Below are positions 35,023 to 44,295 of a stretch of DNA of 64,000 nt, in pieces. The notes under the pieces are model-generated. The model was not told the DNA's origin. It made no database searches and saw only the letters and a list, made by a program, of their open reading frames with translations. The translations under genes were made by a program, and so were the position numbers. Numbering within the stretch: the first letter of the stretch is position 1; every line of letters begins with the position of its first letter. Origin of the DNA: Janthinobacterium sp. J1-1 (GTDB lineage Bacteria > Pseudomonadota > Gammaproteobacteria > Burkholderiales > Burkholderiaceae_D); contig NZ_CP132339.1 in assembly GCF_030944405.1 (NCBI RefSeq), positions 4,526,001-4,590,000 of the forward strand. Reading direction: 5' to 3'.

Positions 35023-35547
35023 TTAAAAGTGCGGCATCGGCGACAGCGGCACGATGGCGCGGCTCCACTGGTTGGGGCCGGATACGCCGTAGGACGGGAT
35101 CGCCACCACGTCGCCGGTGGTCTTGTAGGTCAGCGCTTCTTCGTAGGCGAAGACCTGGGCGTCCTTTTTCGGCGACGAGCAGCCCGTGTACCAGGCAAAG
35201 ATGATCCAGTGGGCGAAATCCTGCAGCGGGCCGGCCGGGATATCGGCAAAAAAGCCTTCCACCTCGGTGGCCTGCCTTGCCGTGGCAATCGCGATAATGG
35301 CCGCCATCATGTTGGCGCCGTCCGGATACTTGACGGCGGCCGCCCTGGCGATGCGCGCTCCGACGCCGGGGTTCAAGCGATGGTTGACCAGCAGGCCGGA
35401 CAAACGCATGAAGGCGGCGTTATCCACTGCGGGCGCGGCGGCCGGCGCGGCAATGCTCCAGGTCACCCAGGCGCCGGTCAGCGCCGCCGCGCCCAGCAAG
35501 AACTTGCGGCGCGACGGCATCGATGATGGCGGGCGCTCAGAATGCAT
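35023..35547 (-). CDS. Tat-exported small subunit of FAD dehydrogenase (first complex)
   Basis: About 174 residues with a Tat signal (MPSRRKFLLGAAALTGAWV). The body carries the dehydrogenase small-subunit blocks MRLSGLLVNHRLNPGVGARI, FAHWIIFAWYTGCSSPKKDA and FAYEEALTYKTTGDV. The start at 35547 (MHSERPPSS) overlaps the porin stop; the ATG at 35520 that begins the RR signal directly is equally possible, and neither has a clear ribosome site. It precedes its GMC partner by 19 nt. Confidence 0.82.
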   Translation of the reverse strand: MHSERPPSSMPSRRKFLLGAAALTGAWVTWSIAAPAAAPAVDNAAFMRLSGLLVNHRLNPGVGARIARAAAVKYPDGANMMAAIIAIATARQATEVEGFFADIPAGPLQDFAHWIIFAWYTGCSSPKKDAQVFAYEEALTYKTTGDVVAIPSYGVSGPNQWSRAIVPLSPMPHF

Positions 35548-36706
35548 GGCGCACGCCGACCATGAACACATTCTGCTTGCCGTTCGACGACGGCGTGGAC
35601 ACCTGCGAGTCGCCCACCAGGGCCACCGCATCGATTTGCGTCACGCCGTCGGCCGCCAGGGTCTTGCCGCGCGCGTGCTGGGTCGCTTCCAGGATATAGA
35701 TGGCGGTGCGCTTGCTGAACCAGTAGGTTTGCTGGAATGACAGCTGGCGGTAGTCGGCCGCGTCCTGCACGCCGTTGGCCTTGGTGGCGCGCGTGTAGGC
35801 CAGGCCGGCGCCGAACTGCCACGGCGTGGCGGTTTTCCAGTTGGCCAGCAAGGCGGCCGTGTTGAAGATGGCCGTGCCCTGGAAGCGCGAGCTCGCGTTG
35901 GGACGGTATTGCACGTTGCTCAGGTTGCCACCGAGGGTCACCGCGCCCAGCTGGTACGAGGTGGCCGCCGCCAGGTATTGCACTTCCTTCGCCGACAGAT
36001 AGCCGACGTTGATCGGCGACTTGGAGAAGCTGCTGGAGGTGGTCGGGTCCCAGGTGGCCTGGTTGGGGCCGTTTTTCAGCACCTGGTACGCCAGCGCGTG
36101 GTGCCAGGCGCCCGTGTCGTATTTGACGGCCGCGCTCATGGCGCCGCCGCTGCCCGTGTGGCCGGCCTGTTCGCCGGACGCCACCATCAGGCCGACGCTG
36201 GCGCCGCGCCAGTCGGGCGAGATGTATTTAATGGAGTTATTGTGGCGCACGGTAATGTCGAAACCGTCGATATCGCCCGCATGCGCTCCGGTGGCACCGG
36301 TCACGGCAGGCACCGGTCCCAGCGGATTGAGGAAGGCGAAGTATGGCGAATACTGGCGGCCCAAGGTCAACGTGCCGTAGCGCTTGTCGGCCAGGCCGAT
36401 AAAGGCTGCGCGGTTGAACAGGCTGCCGCTTTGCGCCGCCGCACCGTCATCGATGTTGTAGCCCGCTTCCAGCTGGAACAGCGCCTGCGTACCGCCGCCC
36501 AGGTCTTCCGTGCCCTTGAAGCCGAGACGGCTGCCATCCTTGCTACCGCTGCGCACATAGGTATTGGAATTGCCCTTCTGGTTGCTGGTGTAGGCCAGGC
36601 CGGCGTCGGCGATGCCGTAAACGGTGACGTTCGACTGGGCCACGGCCGTGCCGCAGGCGCCCGACAGCACGATGCCGCCCAGGAGGAAAAGTTTGTTCTG
36701 TTTCAT
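35537..36706 (-). CDS. Gram-negative porin (Burkholderiales trimeric type)
   Basis: A 389-residue outer-membrane porin: signal peptide (KLFLLGGIVLSGACGTAVAQ), first strand SNVTVYGIADAGLAYTSN, the GTEDLGGGTQALFQLEAGYN and NRAAFIGLADKRYGTLTLGR blocks, and a C-terminal strand ending MVGVRHAF. Such general porins are often recruited to catabolic operons to admit the substrate. It lies between the symporter gene and the first dehydrogenase. Confidence 0.93.
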   Translation of the reverse strand: MKQNKLFLLGGIVLSGACGTAVAQSNVTVYGIADAGLAYTSNQKGNSNTYVRSGSKDGSRLGFKGTEDLGGGTQALFQLEAGYNIDDGAAAQSGSLFNRAAFIGLADKRYGTLTLGRQYSPYFAFLNPLGPVPAVTGATGAHAGDIDGFDITVRHNNSIKYISPDWRGASVGLMVASGEQAGHTGSGGAMSAAVKYDTGAWHHALAYQVLKNGPNQATWDPTTSSSFSKSPINVGYLSAKEVQYLAAATSYQLGAVTLGGNLSNVQYRPNASSRFQGTAIFNTAALLANWKTATPWQFGAGLAYTRATKANGVQDAADYRQLSFQQTYWFSKRTAIYILEATQHARGKTLAADGVTQIDAVALVGDSQVSTPSSNGKQNVFMVGVRHAF

Positions 36707-36776
36707 ATTCAAGTCCATGCTTCAAGTCAGGGCCAGCGTGAGCGGCCGGAAAAACGCGCCAGGCTGCGGCGCAAAA

Positions 36777-38162
36777 TCAAATGCGGGAAACGGCTTTCCA
36801 GTGGAACAGCTTGTCGATAAAGATCACGATCGCCGGCGTCACCAGGGCGATATACATATTGTCGATGCCGTAAGGGTTGTCCAGCAGATACCAGATGGTG
36901 GTGGTCACGGTGGCCGCCAGCAGGCCGGCGGTGGCGCCGCGGTTGCTGGAAAAGAAAGGCAGGTAAAAACCGATCATGGCGACGATGGAAATCGACAGGC
37001 GCAAGGCGCGCGTAAAAAACGACAGCTGCAGCAGGCCCGGCGCAAAAAACACGAACACCAGGGGAATAAAGCCGATCAGCAGCGCCATGCGGCGCGTGGC
37101 CAGGAATTCGCGTTCCGGCGTCGGCTGGCACAGCGGCACGTAAAAGTCGCGCACCACCAGCGAGGAAATCGCCAGCGCCACGGTGCTGACACTGATAAAA
37201 ATCGACGCCACCAGGGCCACCGTGACAAACCCGGCCAGCCAGACATTCATGCTTTGCAGGAACACCGGCAGCGCATACAGGCTGTCCATGTGCGGGTACA
37301 GATAGCGCGCCGCCACGCCGATCAGGCCCAGCGCCAGGCTGACGGGAATGGCCAGGCCGGCGGCGATCAGGGTCGAGCGCCGCGCCGCCTCCGCATTCGG
37401 CGTCGAGGCGATGGCCTGGATAATGTATTGGGTGGAAAACACGGAGCCCAGGGTGCCGATGAAATAGGCGACGATGGTGGTGGCGCCCAGTTCGCCATCC
37501 CAGGAAAAATACGAGACCGGCAAGGCTTGCATCATCGGCGACAGGCCACCCGTCAGCTGCAGCGCCACGCCCAGCACCACCAGCACGCCTAGGTATTTGA
37601 CGGCGCTGTGGATCAGGCTGACATAGGCCAGGCTTTTCATGCCGCCAAAGGCAAAATAAAAGGTGCTGACGGCGGCGATCACGCAGGCCGCCACCGGCAA
37701 GTCGGTCTTCAGCACCACGGCGATCGAGGCGGCGCCACTGATATAGTTGCCCACATTCACCAGCAGCAGCGCGTAGATCATGATCAGCGACACCACCAGC
37801 TGGGTCGACTTGCCATAGCGCTTGAAAATCGCGCCCGAAATCGTGCATTCACCGGTGTTGTACAGGCGCTTGGCCAGCAGCCAGCCGAACAGCGGAAAGG
37901 CTGCCGCCGCGCTCAGCACCGCCCACGAGGCCGCCATGCCCGATTCGAACGCGCCCTGGGCCGTGCCGACGGTGGACTTGGCGCCGATAAATTCGGACAG
38001 CATCAAAACGCCGACCACGGTAGCCGGCACGGTACGCCCGCCCACCATGAACTCGCTGGCCGTGCGGCTGCGCGAGCGCACCGTCAGCCACGAGGTCCAG
38101 CCGATGTAGGCGATGACCATGGCAATGATGATGGCGGTGTCGCCTGAACTGAACGTGCCCAT
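36777..38162 (-). CDS. Sodium:solute symporter (SSS family)
   Basis: A 461-residue inner-membrane protein with about 13 hydrophobic helices. Family hallmarks include FMVGGRTVPATVVGVLMLSE, the unwound first helix around EFIGAKSTVGTAQGAFESG and YFAFGGMKSLAYVSLIHSA. It probably brings the oxidised product or the substrate into the cytoplasm with Na+. It starts 6 nt after the iclR-type gene, at the head of the operon. Confidence 0.9.
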   Translation of the reverse strand: MGTFSSGDTAIIIAMVIAYIGWTSWLTVRSRSRTASEFMVGGRTVPATVVGVLMLSEFIGAKSTVGTAQGAFESGMAASWAVLSAAAAFPLFGWLLAKRLYNTGECTISGAIFKRYGKSTQLVVSLIMIYALLLVNVGNYISGAASIAVVLKTDLPVAACVIAAVSTFYFAFGGMKSLAYVSLIHSAVKYLGVLVVLGVALQLTGGLSPMMQALPVSYFSWDGELGATTIVAYFIGTLGSVFSTQYIIQAIASTPNAEAARRSTLIAAGLAIPVSLALGLIGVAARYLYPHMDSLYALPVFLQSMNVWLAGFVTVALVASIFISVSTVALAISSLVVRDFYVPLCQPTPEREFLATRRMALLIGFIPLVFVFFAPGLLQLSFFTRALRLSISIVAMIGFYLPFFSSNRGATAGLLAATVTTTIWYLLDNPYGIDNMYIALVTPAIVIFIDKLFHWKAVSRI

Positions 38163-38168
38163 CAGGAT

Positions 38169-39014
38169 TTACTGCGCCGCGCTGGAGGCATAGCCGCCGG
38201 TGGCCTGCAGCGCGCGCGCCAGGGTAGACGCCGCCTGCATCACGGCGCCGGCGGTGCCGGTTTCGAATTGCTGCAAGCTGGTTTGCCAGACGGGCGCGGC
38301 CACGCTGAGGGCGGCGATCGGCAAGCCGTCGATATCGAACACGGGCGCCGCCACCACATACACGCCGGAGACGTTTTCCTGGTCCGACACGGCATAGCCG
38401 CGCGCGCGCACGGTGTCCAAACGCTGCACCAGCGCATCGATATCGGTCAGGGTGGTGGCGGTGCGCTTGATCAGCGGCTGGCCGCGCAGCACGCGCAGCT
38501 GCGCTTCGCGCGGCAGCCAGGCCAGGATCGCCTGCCCCACCGCGCTGGAATACGCCGGCACCCGGCTGCCGATGCGCACATCCACGCCCAGCTGCGTCAG
38601 CCCCGCCTGCACGCGCTCGGCATACATCACGTCGCTGCCATCCATCACGGCCACCGAGGCGGCTTCATTGACTGCGCCCACCAGGCCGCGCAGGATGGGC
38701 CGCGCCAGGGTGCGCAGGTCGGAACGGGCGATCGCATGGAAACCCAGGTCCAGCACTTTCAGCGACAATCGGAACAGGCGCGAGTTGTCGACCTTTTCCA
38801 CATAGCCGATCTCGACCAGGGTATTGAGGAAGCGAAACGCGGTGGCATTGTCCATGCCGCATTTGCGCGCCACTTCGGCCATCGTCAGCTCGGCTTCCTG
38901 GGCCGTAAACGCCTGCAGCACCTTGAAGCCCTTGGCCAGCGACTGCACCGTGTTCTTGGCATTGGCGGGCGCCGGCTTGCCGTTATCAAATGCTGATTGA
39001 TCTGTCGTATTCAC
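38169..39014 (-). CDS. IclR-family transcriptional regulator
   Basis: A 281-residue regulator: winged HTH (LAKGFKVLQAFTAQEAELTM, CGMDNATAFRFLNTLVEIGY) and a GAF-like IclR effector domain (DVMYAERVQAGLTQLGVDVR, GRIG-like SRVPAYSSAVGQAILAWLP, then DQENVSGVYVVAAPVFD). It is the first gene of the operon running to about 27 kb and very likely controls it and itself. Two related palindromes lie just upstream (39029-39047 and 39123-39141). Confidence 0.93.
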   Translation of the reverse strand: MNTTDQSAFDNGKPAPANAKNTVQSLAKGFKVLQAFTAQEAELTMAEVARKCGMDNATAFRFLNTLVEIGYVEKVDNSRLFRLSLKVLDLGFHAIARSDLRTLARPILRGLVGAVNEAASVAVMDGSDVMYAERVQAGLTQLGVDVRIGSRVPAYSSAVGQAILAWLPREAQLRVLRGQPLIKRTATTLTDIDALVQRLDTVRARGYAVSDQENVSGVYVVAAPVFDIDGLPIAALSVAAPVWQTSLQQFETGTAGAVMQAASTLARALQATGGYASSAAQ

Positions 39015-39028
39015 TGCTTCCCCTTTAA

Positions 39029-39047
39029 TAATTCGGAATGCGAATTA
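39029..39047. promoter_or_regulatory. Candidate IclR operator, perfect palindrome
   Basis: TAATTCG-GAATG-CGAATTA, a perfect 7-5-7 inverted repeat 15 bp upstream of the iclR-type start. A related copy lies at 39123-39141, about 94 bp away centre to centre. IclR proteins bind short palindromes near their own promoters. The assignment rests on position and symmetry. Confidence 0.6.
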
Positions 39048-39122
39048 TAGTTTGAATCTTGTAGGGGAAGATTCCCCGGATGGCCACTTTTCCTGCCGGC
39101 GCATGTTGTTTGATAAACCGAC

Positions 39123-39141
39123 TAATTCGGATGGCGAACTT
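39123..39141. promoter_or_regulatory. Second, imperfect IclR operator-like site
   Basis: TAATTCGGATGGCGAACTT shares the left half and most of the right half of the palindrome at 39029-39047. Paired sites about nine helical turns apart would suit tetrameric IclR binding. Confidence 0.45.
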
Positions 39142-39324
39142 TTATTCGCACTACTGACCGTAAAAAATGCCGATTCGATCGGCGGCAGTGTAGGACTTGC
39201 TGGTATTGATGCGGTACAGCTATTGCCCTTCCGCAAAATTATACGCCGTTTACCAGAAAAAATTTGATTTTGATCAAAAATACTATAAGACATAAGACCG
39301 CGGAACGCGGGCAAAACAAGGCAT

Positions 39325-39350
39325 GCCCTGGCCCGCAGAGGGGCCAGGGC
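39325..39350. terminator. Hairpin, probable bidirectional terminator
   Basis: GCCCTGGCCC, loop GCAGAG, GGGCCAGGGC: a perfect 10-bp stem. T-rich tracts follow on both strands (GCTCGTTTTA to the right; TTGTTTT to the left on the minus strand). It lies about 180 nt beyond the hybrid kinase stop and could end that transcript. Confidence 0.6.
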
Positions 39351-39530
39351 GCTCGTTTTACTGTCAAGTCAACTGAATATTTTGCACTCACCCGAACGGC
39401 GAAAGTGCTGGGGTCGGCGCCCCCTCGTACGCTGGCAATGACCTTTGCGTTAGCGGGATTGAGGGTCTGACCCTGGCTGTTCAAGGGGTTGTTGTTCTGC
39501 CGGCGTTTACCCCAAAACAGCCGCTGGATG

Positions 39531-42500
39531 TTACGGCAGCACCGCCTGCAGGCTGGCAAAGTCATACGGTTTGAGCAACACGGCATCGGCTGGCGCGCCG
39601 TCGATTTTTGCCTGGCCGCTGGCAATCACGATATGGATGGACGGCTGCAAGCGGCGCGCCGCCTCGGCCACGGCCGCGCCGGACAGGCCCGGCAAGCCCA
39701 GGTCGGTGATCAGGATATCGAATGGCGCCGTTTCCAGCGCGGCCAGCGCCGCAGGGCCATCGACCGCCGCCCGCACTTCGTGGCCCAGCAGTTGCAGCAT
39801 GTCGAAGGTGATGGCGCGCACCGCCTCTTCGTCCTCGACCAGCAGTATCTTGCGCGCGGCAGGGGCCGCTGGCGCCGCTGACCTTGCATCGGGCGGCGCG
39901 ACCGGCGCGGCCGGCTTGCGGTTGCCCAGCACCTGGCGGATCTTGCGGGCCAGGCTGTCGCGCGAGTACGGTTTGCCCAGCAACTCCACGCCCGGGTCGA
40001 GCCGGCCGCCATGCACGATCGAGTTTTCCGTATAGCCCGAGGTAAACAGCACCGCCAGGTTGGGCAGCAGCTCGACGGCCTTGCGCGCCAGCTCGGCGCT
40101 GCGCAGCGGGCCGGGCATCACCACATCGGTAAACAACAGGTCGACCGCGATGCCGCTTTCCAGGATCGACAGCGCGGCGGCCGCATCGTTGGCTTTCAGC
40201 ACGCGGTAACCGAGTTCGCCCAGCATTTCCACCACGATGGTACGCACTTCTTCGTCGTCCTCGGCCACCAGGATGGTTTCCTCGCCGCCGGCCGCCTCGT
40301 CCATGACCACGGTTTCCTGGCGCGCCTCCTCATCCATCGAGCGCGGCAGATAGACCTTCACCGTGGTGCCCTGCCCCACCTCGCTGTAGATCTTGATATG
40401 GCCGCCCGACTGCTTGACGAAGCCATATACCATCGACAGGCCCAGGCCGGTGCCCTTGCCTTCCGGCTTGGTCGAAAAGAAGGGGTCGAACGCGTGCGCC
40501 AGCACCTCGGCGCTCATGCCGCAGCCGGTATCGGTGACGGATAACGTCACATACTGGCCGGGCGACACTTCCGCGTGGTTGCGGCAGTACGGCTCGTCCA
40601 GGTAGGCGTTGCCCACCTCGATCGTCAGCCGGCCCGGGCCAGCCATGGCGTCGCGCGCATTGATGGCCAGGTTCAGCAAGGCCGTTTCCACCTGCGTCGG
40701 GTCGACCAGGGTATTCCACAGTCCGCCCGAGACGATGGTCTCGATATCGATCGGCTCGCCCAGCGCATGGCGCAGCATGTCTTCCATGCCGGTGATCAGC
40801 CTGCCGATCTTCAGCACGCGCGGCTCCAGCGCCTGGCGCCGGCCAAAGGCCAGCAGGGAACTGGCCAGCTTGGCGCCCCGGTTCACGCCGCCGATGGCGT
40901 TTTCCACCCACTGCGCCGCGCGCGGATGGGCGAACGGCACCGTGGCCAGCATCTGCAGATTGCCGGAAATGACTTGCAGCAGGTTATTGAAATCGTGCGC
41001 CACGCCGCCCGTCAGCTTGCCGATGGCGTCCATCTTCTGCGACTGTTCCAGCGCCTTTTCGGTCTGCTTCATCGCCTGCGCGGCGGCGCGGTCAAAGGTG
41101 ACGTCGCGCGCCACCGCGTGGATATACTGCGCGTCGGGCACGGCGCTCCAGGACAGGATGCTGTAGCCACCATCCTTGCGCAGGTAGCGGTTCTCGAACT
41201 GGATGGTGCGCTCGCCCGAAGCCATCAGCCGCACGCGCGCCAGCGTCTCGTCGCGGTCGTCCGGATGGACGAATTGCATCAGCGACTTGCCCAGCACTTC
41301 GGGCTTGCTCCAGCCCAGAAGGCGGCCGAAGGCGGGATTGAGCGACATCACGTTGGCGTCGAAATCGCTGACCAGCATGATTTCATTCGACAGGCGCCAC
41401 ATGCGGTCGCGTTCGGCGGTACGCATGCTGACTTGCTCGGCCAGGGTCGCGTTCAGGTGTTCCAGCTTGAGGGTATTGAGCTTCTGGTCTTCGATATCGG
41501 TATTGGTGCCGATCCAGCTGATGACATTGCCGGCCTCGTCGCGGATCGGCAGCGCGCGGATCAAGTGCCAGCGGTACTGGCCGTCATGGCGCAGCACGCG
41601 GTATTCCATTTCGTAGGTGGCGCCGCTGTCGACCGAGGCGCGCCAGCGCGTGATGGCATCGACCATGTCGTCCTGGTGCACGATGGACGGCCAGGTGTCC
41701 GCGTTCAGCTGGCCCGGCGCGATGCCGCTATAGGCATGGATCTGCTGGTTGAACCAGTCCAGCCGGCCGTTCGCATCGGCCGACCAGACCTGGTTGGGCA
41801 TGGCCTGCGCCCACACGCGAAAGCGCGATTCGCCTTCGCGCCAGGCTTTTTCGGCCAGCACCTTCTGCGTCACGTCCGAGCCCTGCACGAAGATGCCGAA
41901 CACGGCGCCGTCCTCGTCCTTCAATGGCTGGTAGACGAAATCGAGGTAGCTCTGGTGCGCCGCCGTGCTGCCGGTGGCGGCCACGCTGAACGGCACCGCC
42001 GTGCCGGTATATGTGTCGCCGCTGGCATAGATGGCGTCGAGCAGGCCGACAAAGCCCTGCTCCGCCGCCTCCGGCAAGGCGTCGACCACCGGTAAGCCAA
42101 GCACGTCGCGGTGGCCCACCAGTTCGACATACGCGCGGTTGGCCTGGGTGATCGTGTGCTCCGGCCCCAGCAACAGCACCATGAAACCGGGCGCCTGCTC
42201 GAACATCTGCGCCAGGCGCGCATGTTCGCCCTTGATCTTGCGCTCGGCATTGACCTTGCCGGTGGTATCGACCACCACGCAGATAATGCCGACCGCCACG
42301 TCGTGCTCGTCGAAGATGGGCGAATAGTCAAGGTCGAGCCAGTAGCGCTGCAGTTTGCCGTCGCGCATCCACGTCAGTTCCTGGTCGCGAAAGCTCAGCG
42401 CCTGGCCTTGCAGCACGGTGGGAATCACGCCGCGGTTGAAGTCGGCGATTTCCGGAAACGCGTCGGTGGCCGTCATGCCCATGATTTCCGGGTGGCGCAC

Positions 42501-42734
42501 GCCGGCAAAGGTGGCATACGCTTCGTTATAGACCAGCGTACCGTGCTCGCCCCACATGGTGACCATCGCCACCGGCGAGCGCACCATCATGGCGACCAGG
42601 CTGCGCATGGTGGGCGTCCAGCCGGCGATCGGCCCCAGGGCGGTGGCGGCCCAGTCCCTGGCCAGGATAATGTCGCCGACTTCGCCCGCGCCCTGTAGAA
42701 ATGTGGAAGTGGTAGCGGCTGGAGCGGCAGTCAT
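39531..42734 (-). CDS. Hybrid sensor histidine kinase with four PAS-type domains and two receiver domains
   Basis: A 1067-residue cytoplasmic hybrid kinase. PAS-like regions include FAGVRHPEIMGMTATDAFPE, FMVLLLGPEHTITQANRAYV, a PAS/PAC with YEMEYRVLRHDGQYRWHLIR, and MSLNPAFGRLLGWSKPEVLG. The kinase core has H-box IGKLTGGVAHDFNNLLQVIS (His near 577) and ATP boxes LLNLAINARDAM and GKGTGLGLSMVYGFVKQSGG. Two receivers follow, with phospho-acceptor Asp in LLFTDVVMPG (near 868) and in ILITDLGLPG (near 1007). No membrane helix or adjacent output gene is present. The PAS domains may sense redox state, light or small ligands. Confidence 0.93.
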   Translation of the reverse strand: MTAAPAATTSTFLQGAGEVGDIILARDWAATALGPIAGWTPTMRSLVAMMVRSPVAMVTMWGEHGTLVYNEAYATFAGVRHPEIMGMTATDAFPEIADFNRGVIPTVLQGQALSFRDQELTWMRDGKLQRYWLDLDYSPIFDEHDVAVGIICVVVDTTGKVNAERKIKGEHARLAQMFEQAPGFMVLLLGPEHTITQANRAYVELVGHRDVLGLPVVDALPEAAEQGFVGLLDAIYASGDTYTGTAVPFSVAATGSTAAHQSYLDFVYQPLKDEDGAVFGIFVQGSDVTQKVLAEKAWREGESRFRVWAQAMPNQVWSADANGRLDWFNQQIHAYSGIAPGQLNADTWPSIVHQDDMVDAITRWRASVDSGATYEMEYRVLRHDGQYRWHLIRALPIRDEAGNVISWIGTNTDIEDQKLNTLKLEHLNATLAEQVSMRTAERDRMWRLSNEIMLVSDFDANVMSLNPAFGRLLGWSKPEVLGKSLMQFVHPDDRDETLARVRLMASGERTIQFENRYLRKDGGYSILSWSAVPDAQYIHAVARDVTFDRAAAQAMKQTEKALEQSQKMDAIGKLTGGVAHDFNNLLQVISGNLQMLATVPFAHPRAAQWVENAIGGVNRGAKLASSLLAFGRRQALEPRVLKIGRLITGMEDMLRHALGEPIDIETIVSGGLWNTLVDPTQVETALLNLAINARDAMAGPGRLTIEVGNAYLDEPYCRNHAEVSPGQYVTLSVTDTGCGMSAEVLAHAFDPFFSTKPEGKGTGLGLSMVYGFVKQSGGHIKIYSEVGQGTTVKVYLPRSMDEEARQETVVMDEAAGGEETILVAEDDEEVRTIVVEMLGELGYRVLKANDAAAALSILESGIAVDLLFTDVVMPGPLRSAELARKAVELLPNLAVLFTSGYTENSIVHGGRLDPGVELLGKPYSRDSLARKIRQVLGNRKPAAPVAPPDARSAAPAAPAARKILLVEDEEAVRAITFDMLQLLGHEVRAAVDGPAALAALETAPFDILITDLGLPGLSGAAVAEAARRLQPSIHIVIASGQAKIDGAPADAVLLKPYDFASLQAVLP

Positions 42735-42777
42735 GGAATCCCGGCGTGGATGGAAGGAACGAATTGATCGCGGTCAA

Positions 42778-44295
42778 TTATACCGGCTTCAGCCTTGCTC
42801 GCCACCAAGTGCGCAGGCGCCGCCAGCCGATCACGATGCCAGTGGCACTCAGGGCCAATCCGCCCAGGCTCAGCAATATCAATACGCCTTCACGCCACGG
42901 TCCGGCGCGCAGCAGCGGCGGCAAGTCCCAGCTGTGCAGGAAGCTGAACAGCCAGCGGCCAACGCGCTGGCGCCGGTCCACAGCGAGGGCCACGGTGCCG
43001 GTATACGGGTCGAGATAGACCCAGTTGGCTTGCGGGTCATCGAAGCGTACGCGCAGCACGGGCAGGCGGCGTTCCATGGCGCCCATCATCGCTTCCGGTT
43101 CGCGGCCATAATAATAGGCGTCGTATGTCCTCAGCCACTCGCTGCCGGCGGCCATGCCCGGCATCAGCCTGTCCGCCGCCTGCAACAGTGGCTCCTGCGG
43201 CCATTGCTCGCGCACCAACATCTGGCCGTCGTGCCGCATCAGCAGCCGCGTGCGCGCCGCCCCGTCGCGGGCCAGCAGATAGGGCTGTTTGTCCAGCACC
43301 CGCCATTCCAGTTCGACCGCATGAAAACCGTGATCCGCAAGCAGATTCAACGCTTGCGGCGGCGTCACGTCCAGCCGGACTGTCGCCGGCGTGGCGCCCT
43401 GCCAGGCGGCCAGGTCCGGCCGCTGGCCATGGGGATCGAAGATGCGCAGCGGATTCATCGACATCAGCCCGCTGAAGATCCAGGCGCACACAAAGCCGGC
43501 AAACAGCAGCCCCGTCACATGGTGCCAGCGCATCCACGATTCCCGGTACGGCGTGCGCGCGCCCGACTTGTAGCGCCCCTTGAATCGCCAGCGCCAGATG
43601 CCGGCCACGGTACCCGTCAGGGCCGTGAAGGTGGCCGGCGCCGAGGCGATGATCACGATCCAGCTCCACACGGGATCGGTGGAATGGTTGCGCAAGGGAT
43701 AGACCCAGTGCAGCCAGGCACCGATAAAATTCCATAGCCGCTGCTGGCGCGGCGCATCGAGCAGCACCTCGCCGGTGGCCGACGACAGGTACAACATGGT
43801 CTGCGCACCATCGTCCAGTTGTACCTGGTGCAAGGGCCGGTGGGTATCGAGGGCGCGCGAGTGCGTCCAGCGGTCTTCCTGTACCAGGCCCAGGTAGTGC
43901 GCGTCCGCACCCGGCACAAAGGCGCGCGCCGACGCCAGCGCGGTGGCAACACTTGCCGGCCCGATCGCCTTGCCGCTGCCCGCATCGAACAGCCGCGGGC
44001 GGCCAGCCCCATCGCGCACGCGGTAGGCGGGCCTGCCTGCCACCGTGGTCAGCACGATCTCGCGCGCATCGACGGGGATCGCCACCCGCGCCAGGGGCTG
44101 GCAGCAGCCGGCCGGCGACACGGTTGACGCCAGGGCGGGCAGCGCCCCCAGCCGCTCCCACGGCGTCAGCTTCGGGTAGCCGACAAACAGCATCACCATG
44201 CCGCTGACAAACCACAGCAGCATCAGCACGCAGGCAGCGATACCCGTCCAGCGGTGCAACTGATACAGCAAGCGTTTGAGTGTGAATGTCATCAT
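42778..44295 (-). CDS. PepSY-domain membrane protein, reductase-like, partner of a TonB receptor
   Basis: A 505-residue PepSY-TM protein starting MMTFTLKRLLYQLHRWTGIA. Membrane helices include CVLMLLWFVSGMVMLFVGY, SWIVIIASAPATFTALTGTV and GVLILLSLGGLALSATGIVI. His residues within the helices (LHRW, WHHVTG, FLHSWD) could ligate heme, as proposed for PepSY proteins that reduce ferric siderophores. The start overlaps the TonB receptor stop by 1 nt (TGATG). Confidence 0.85.
   Translation of the reverse strand: MMTFTLKRLLYQLHRWTGIAACVLMLLWFVSGMVMLFVGYPKLTPWERLGALPALASTVSPAGCCQPLARVAIPVDAREIVLTTVAGRPAYRVRDGAGRPRLFDAGSGKAIGPASVATALASARAFVPGADAHYLGLVQEDRWTHSRALDTHRPLHQVQLDDGAQTMLYLSSATGEVLLDAPRQQRLWNFIGAWLHWVYPLRNHSTDPVWSWIVIIASAPATFTALTGTVAGIWRWRFKGRYKSGARTPYRESWMRWHHVTGLLFAGFVCAWIFSGLMSMNPLRIFDPHGQRPDLAAWQGATPATVRLDVTPPQALNLLADHGFHAVELEWRVLDKQPYLLARDGAARTRLLMRHDGQMLVREQWPQEPLLQAADRLMPGMAAGSEWLRTYDAYYYGREPEAMMGAMERRLPVLRVRFDDPQANWVYLDPYTGTVALAVDRRQRVGRWLFSFLHSWDLPPLLRAGPWREGVLILLSLGGLALSATGIVIGWRRLRTWWRARLKPV

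Larger units (their letters stand above)
39015..39530. other. Intergenic region of 516 bp: operators, hairpins, no convincing gene
   Basis: This stretch separates the leftward IclR operon from the 3-prime end of the hybrid kinase gene. It contains the two operator-like palindromes, a GGGGAA-GA-TTCCCC inverted repeat at 39063-39076, a strong hairpin at 39325-39350 and a small palindrome GGGTC-T-GACCC at 39463-39473. Short frames exist on both strands, but none has a ribosome site or recognisable product. The operon promoter should lie here; no clear -35/-10 pair was found by eye. Confidence 0.5.

Noticed and set aside
39351..39530. Short frames on both strands after the hairpin beyond the hybrid kinase
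   Set aside because: No ribosome site, no recognisable product, and they lie among small palindromes.
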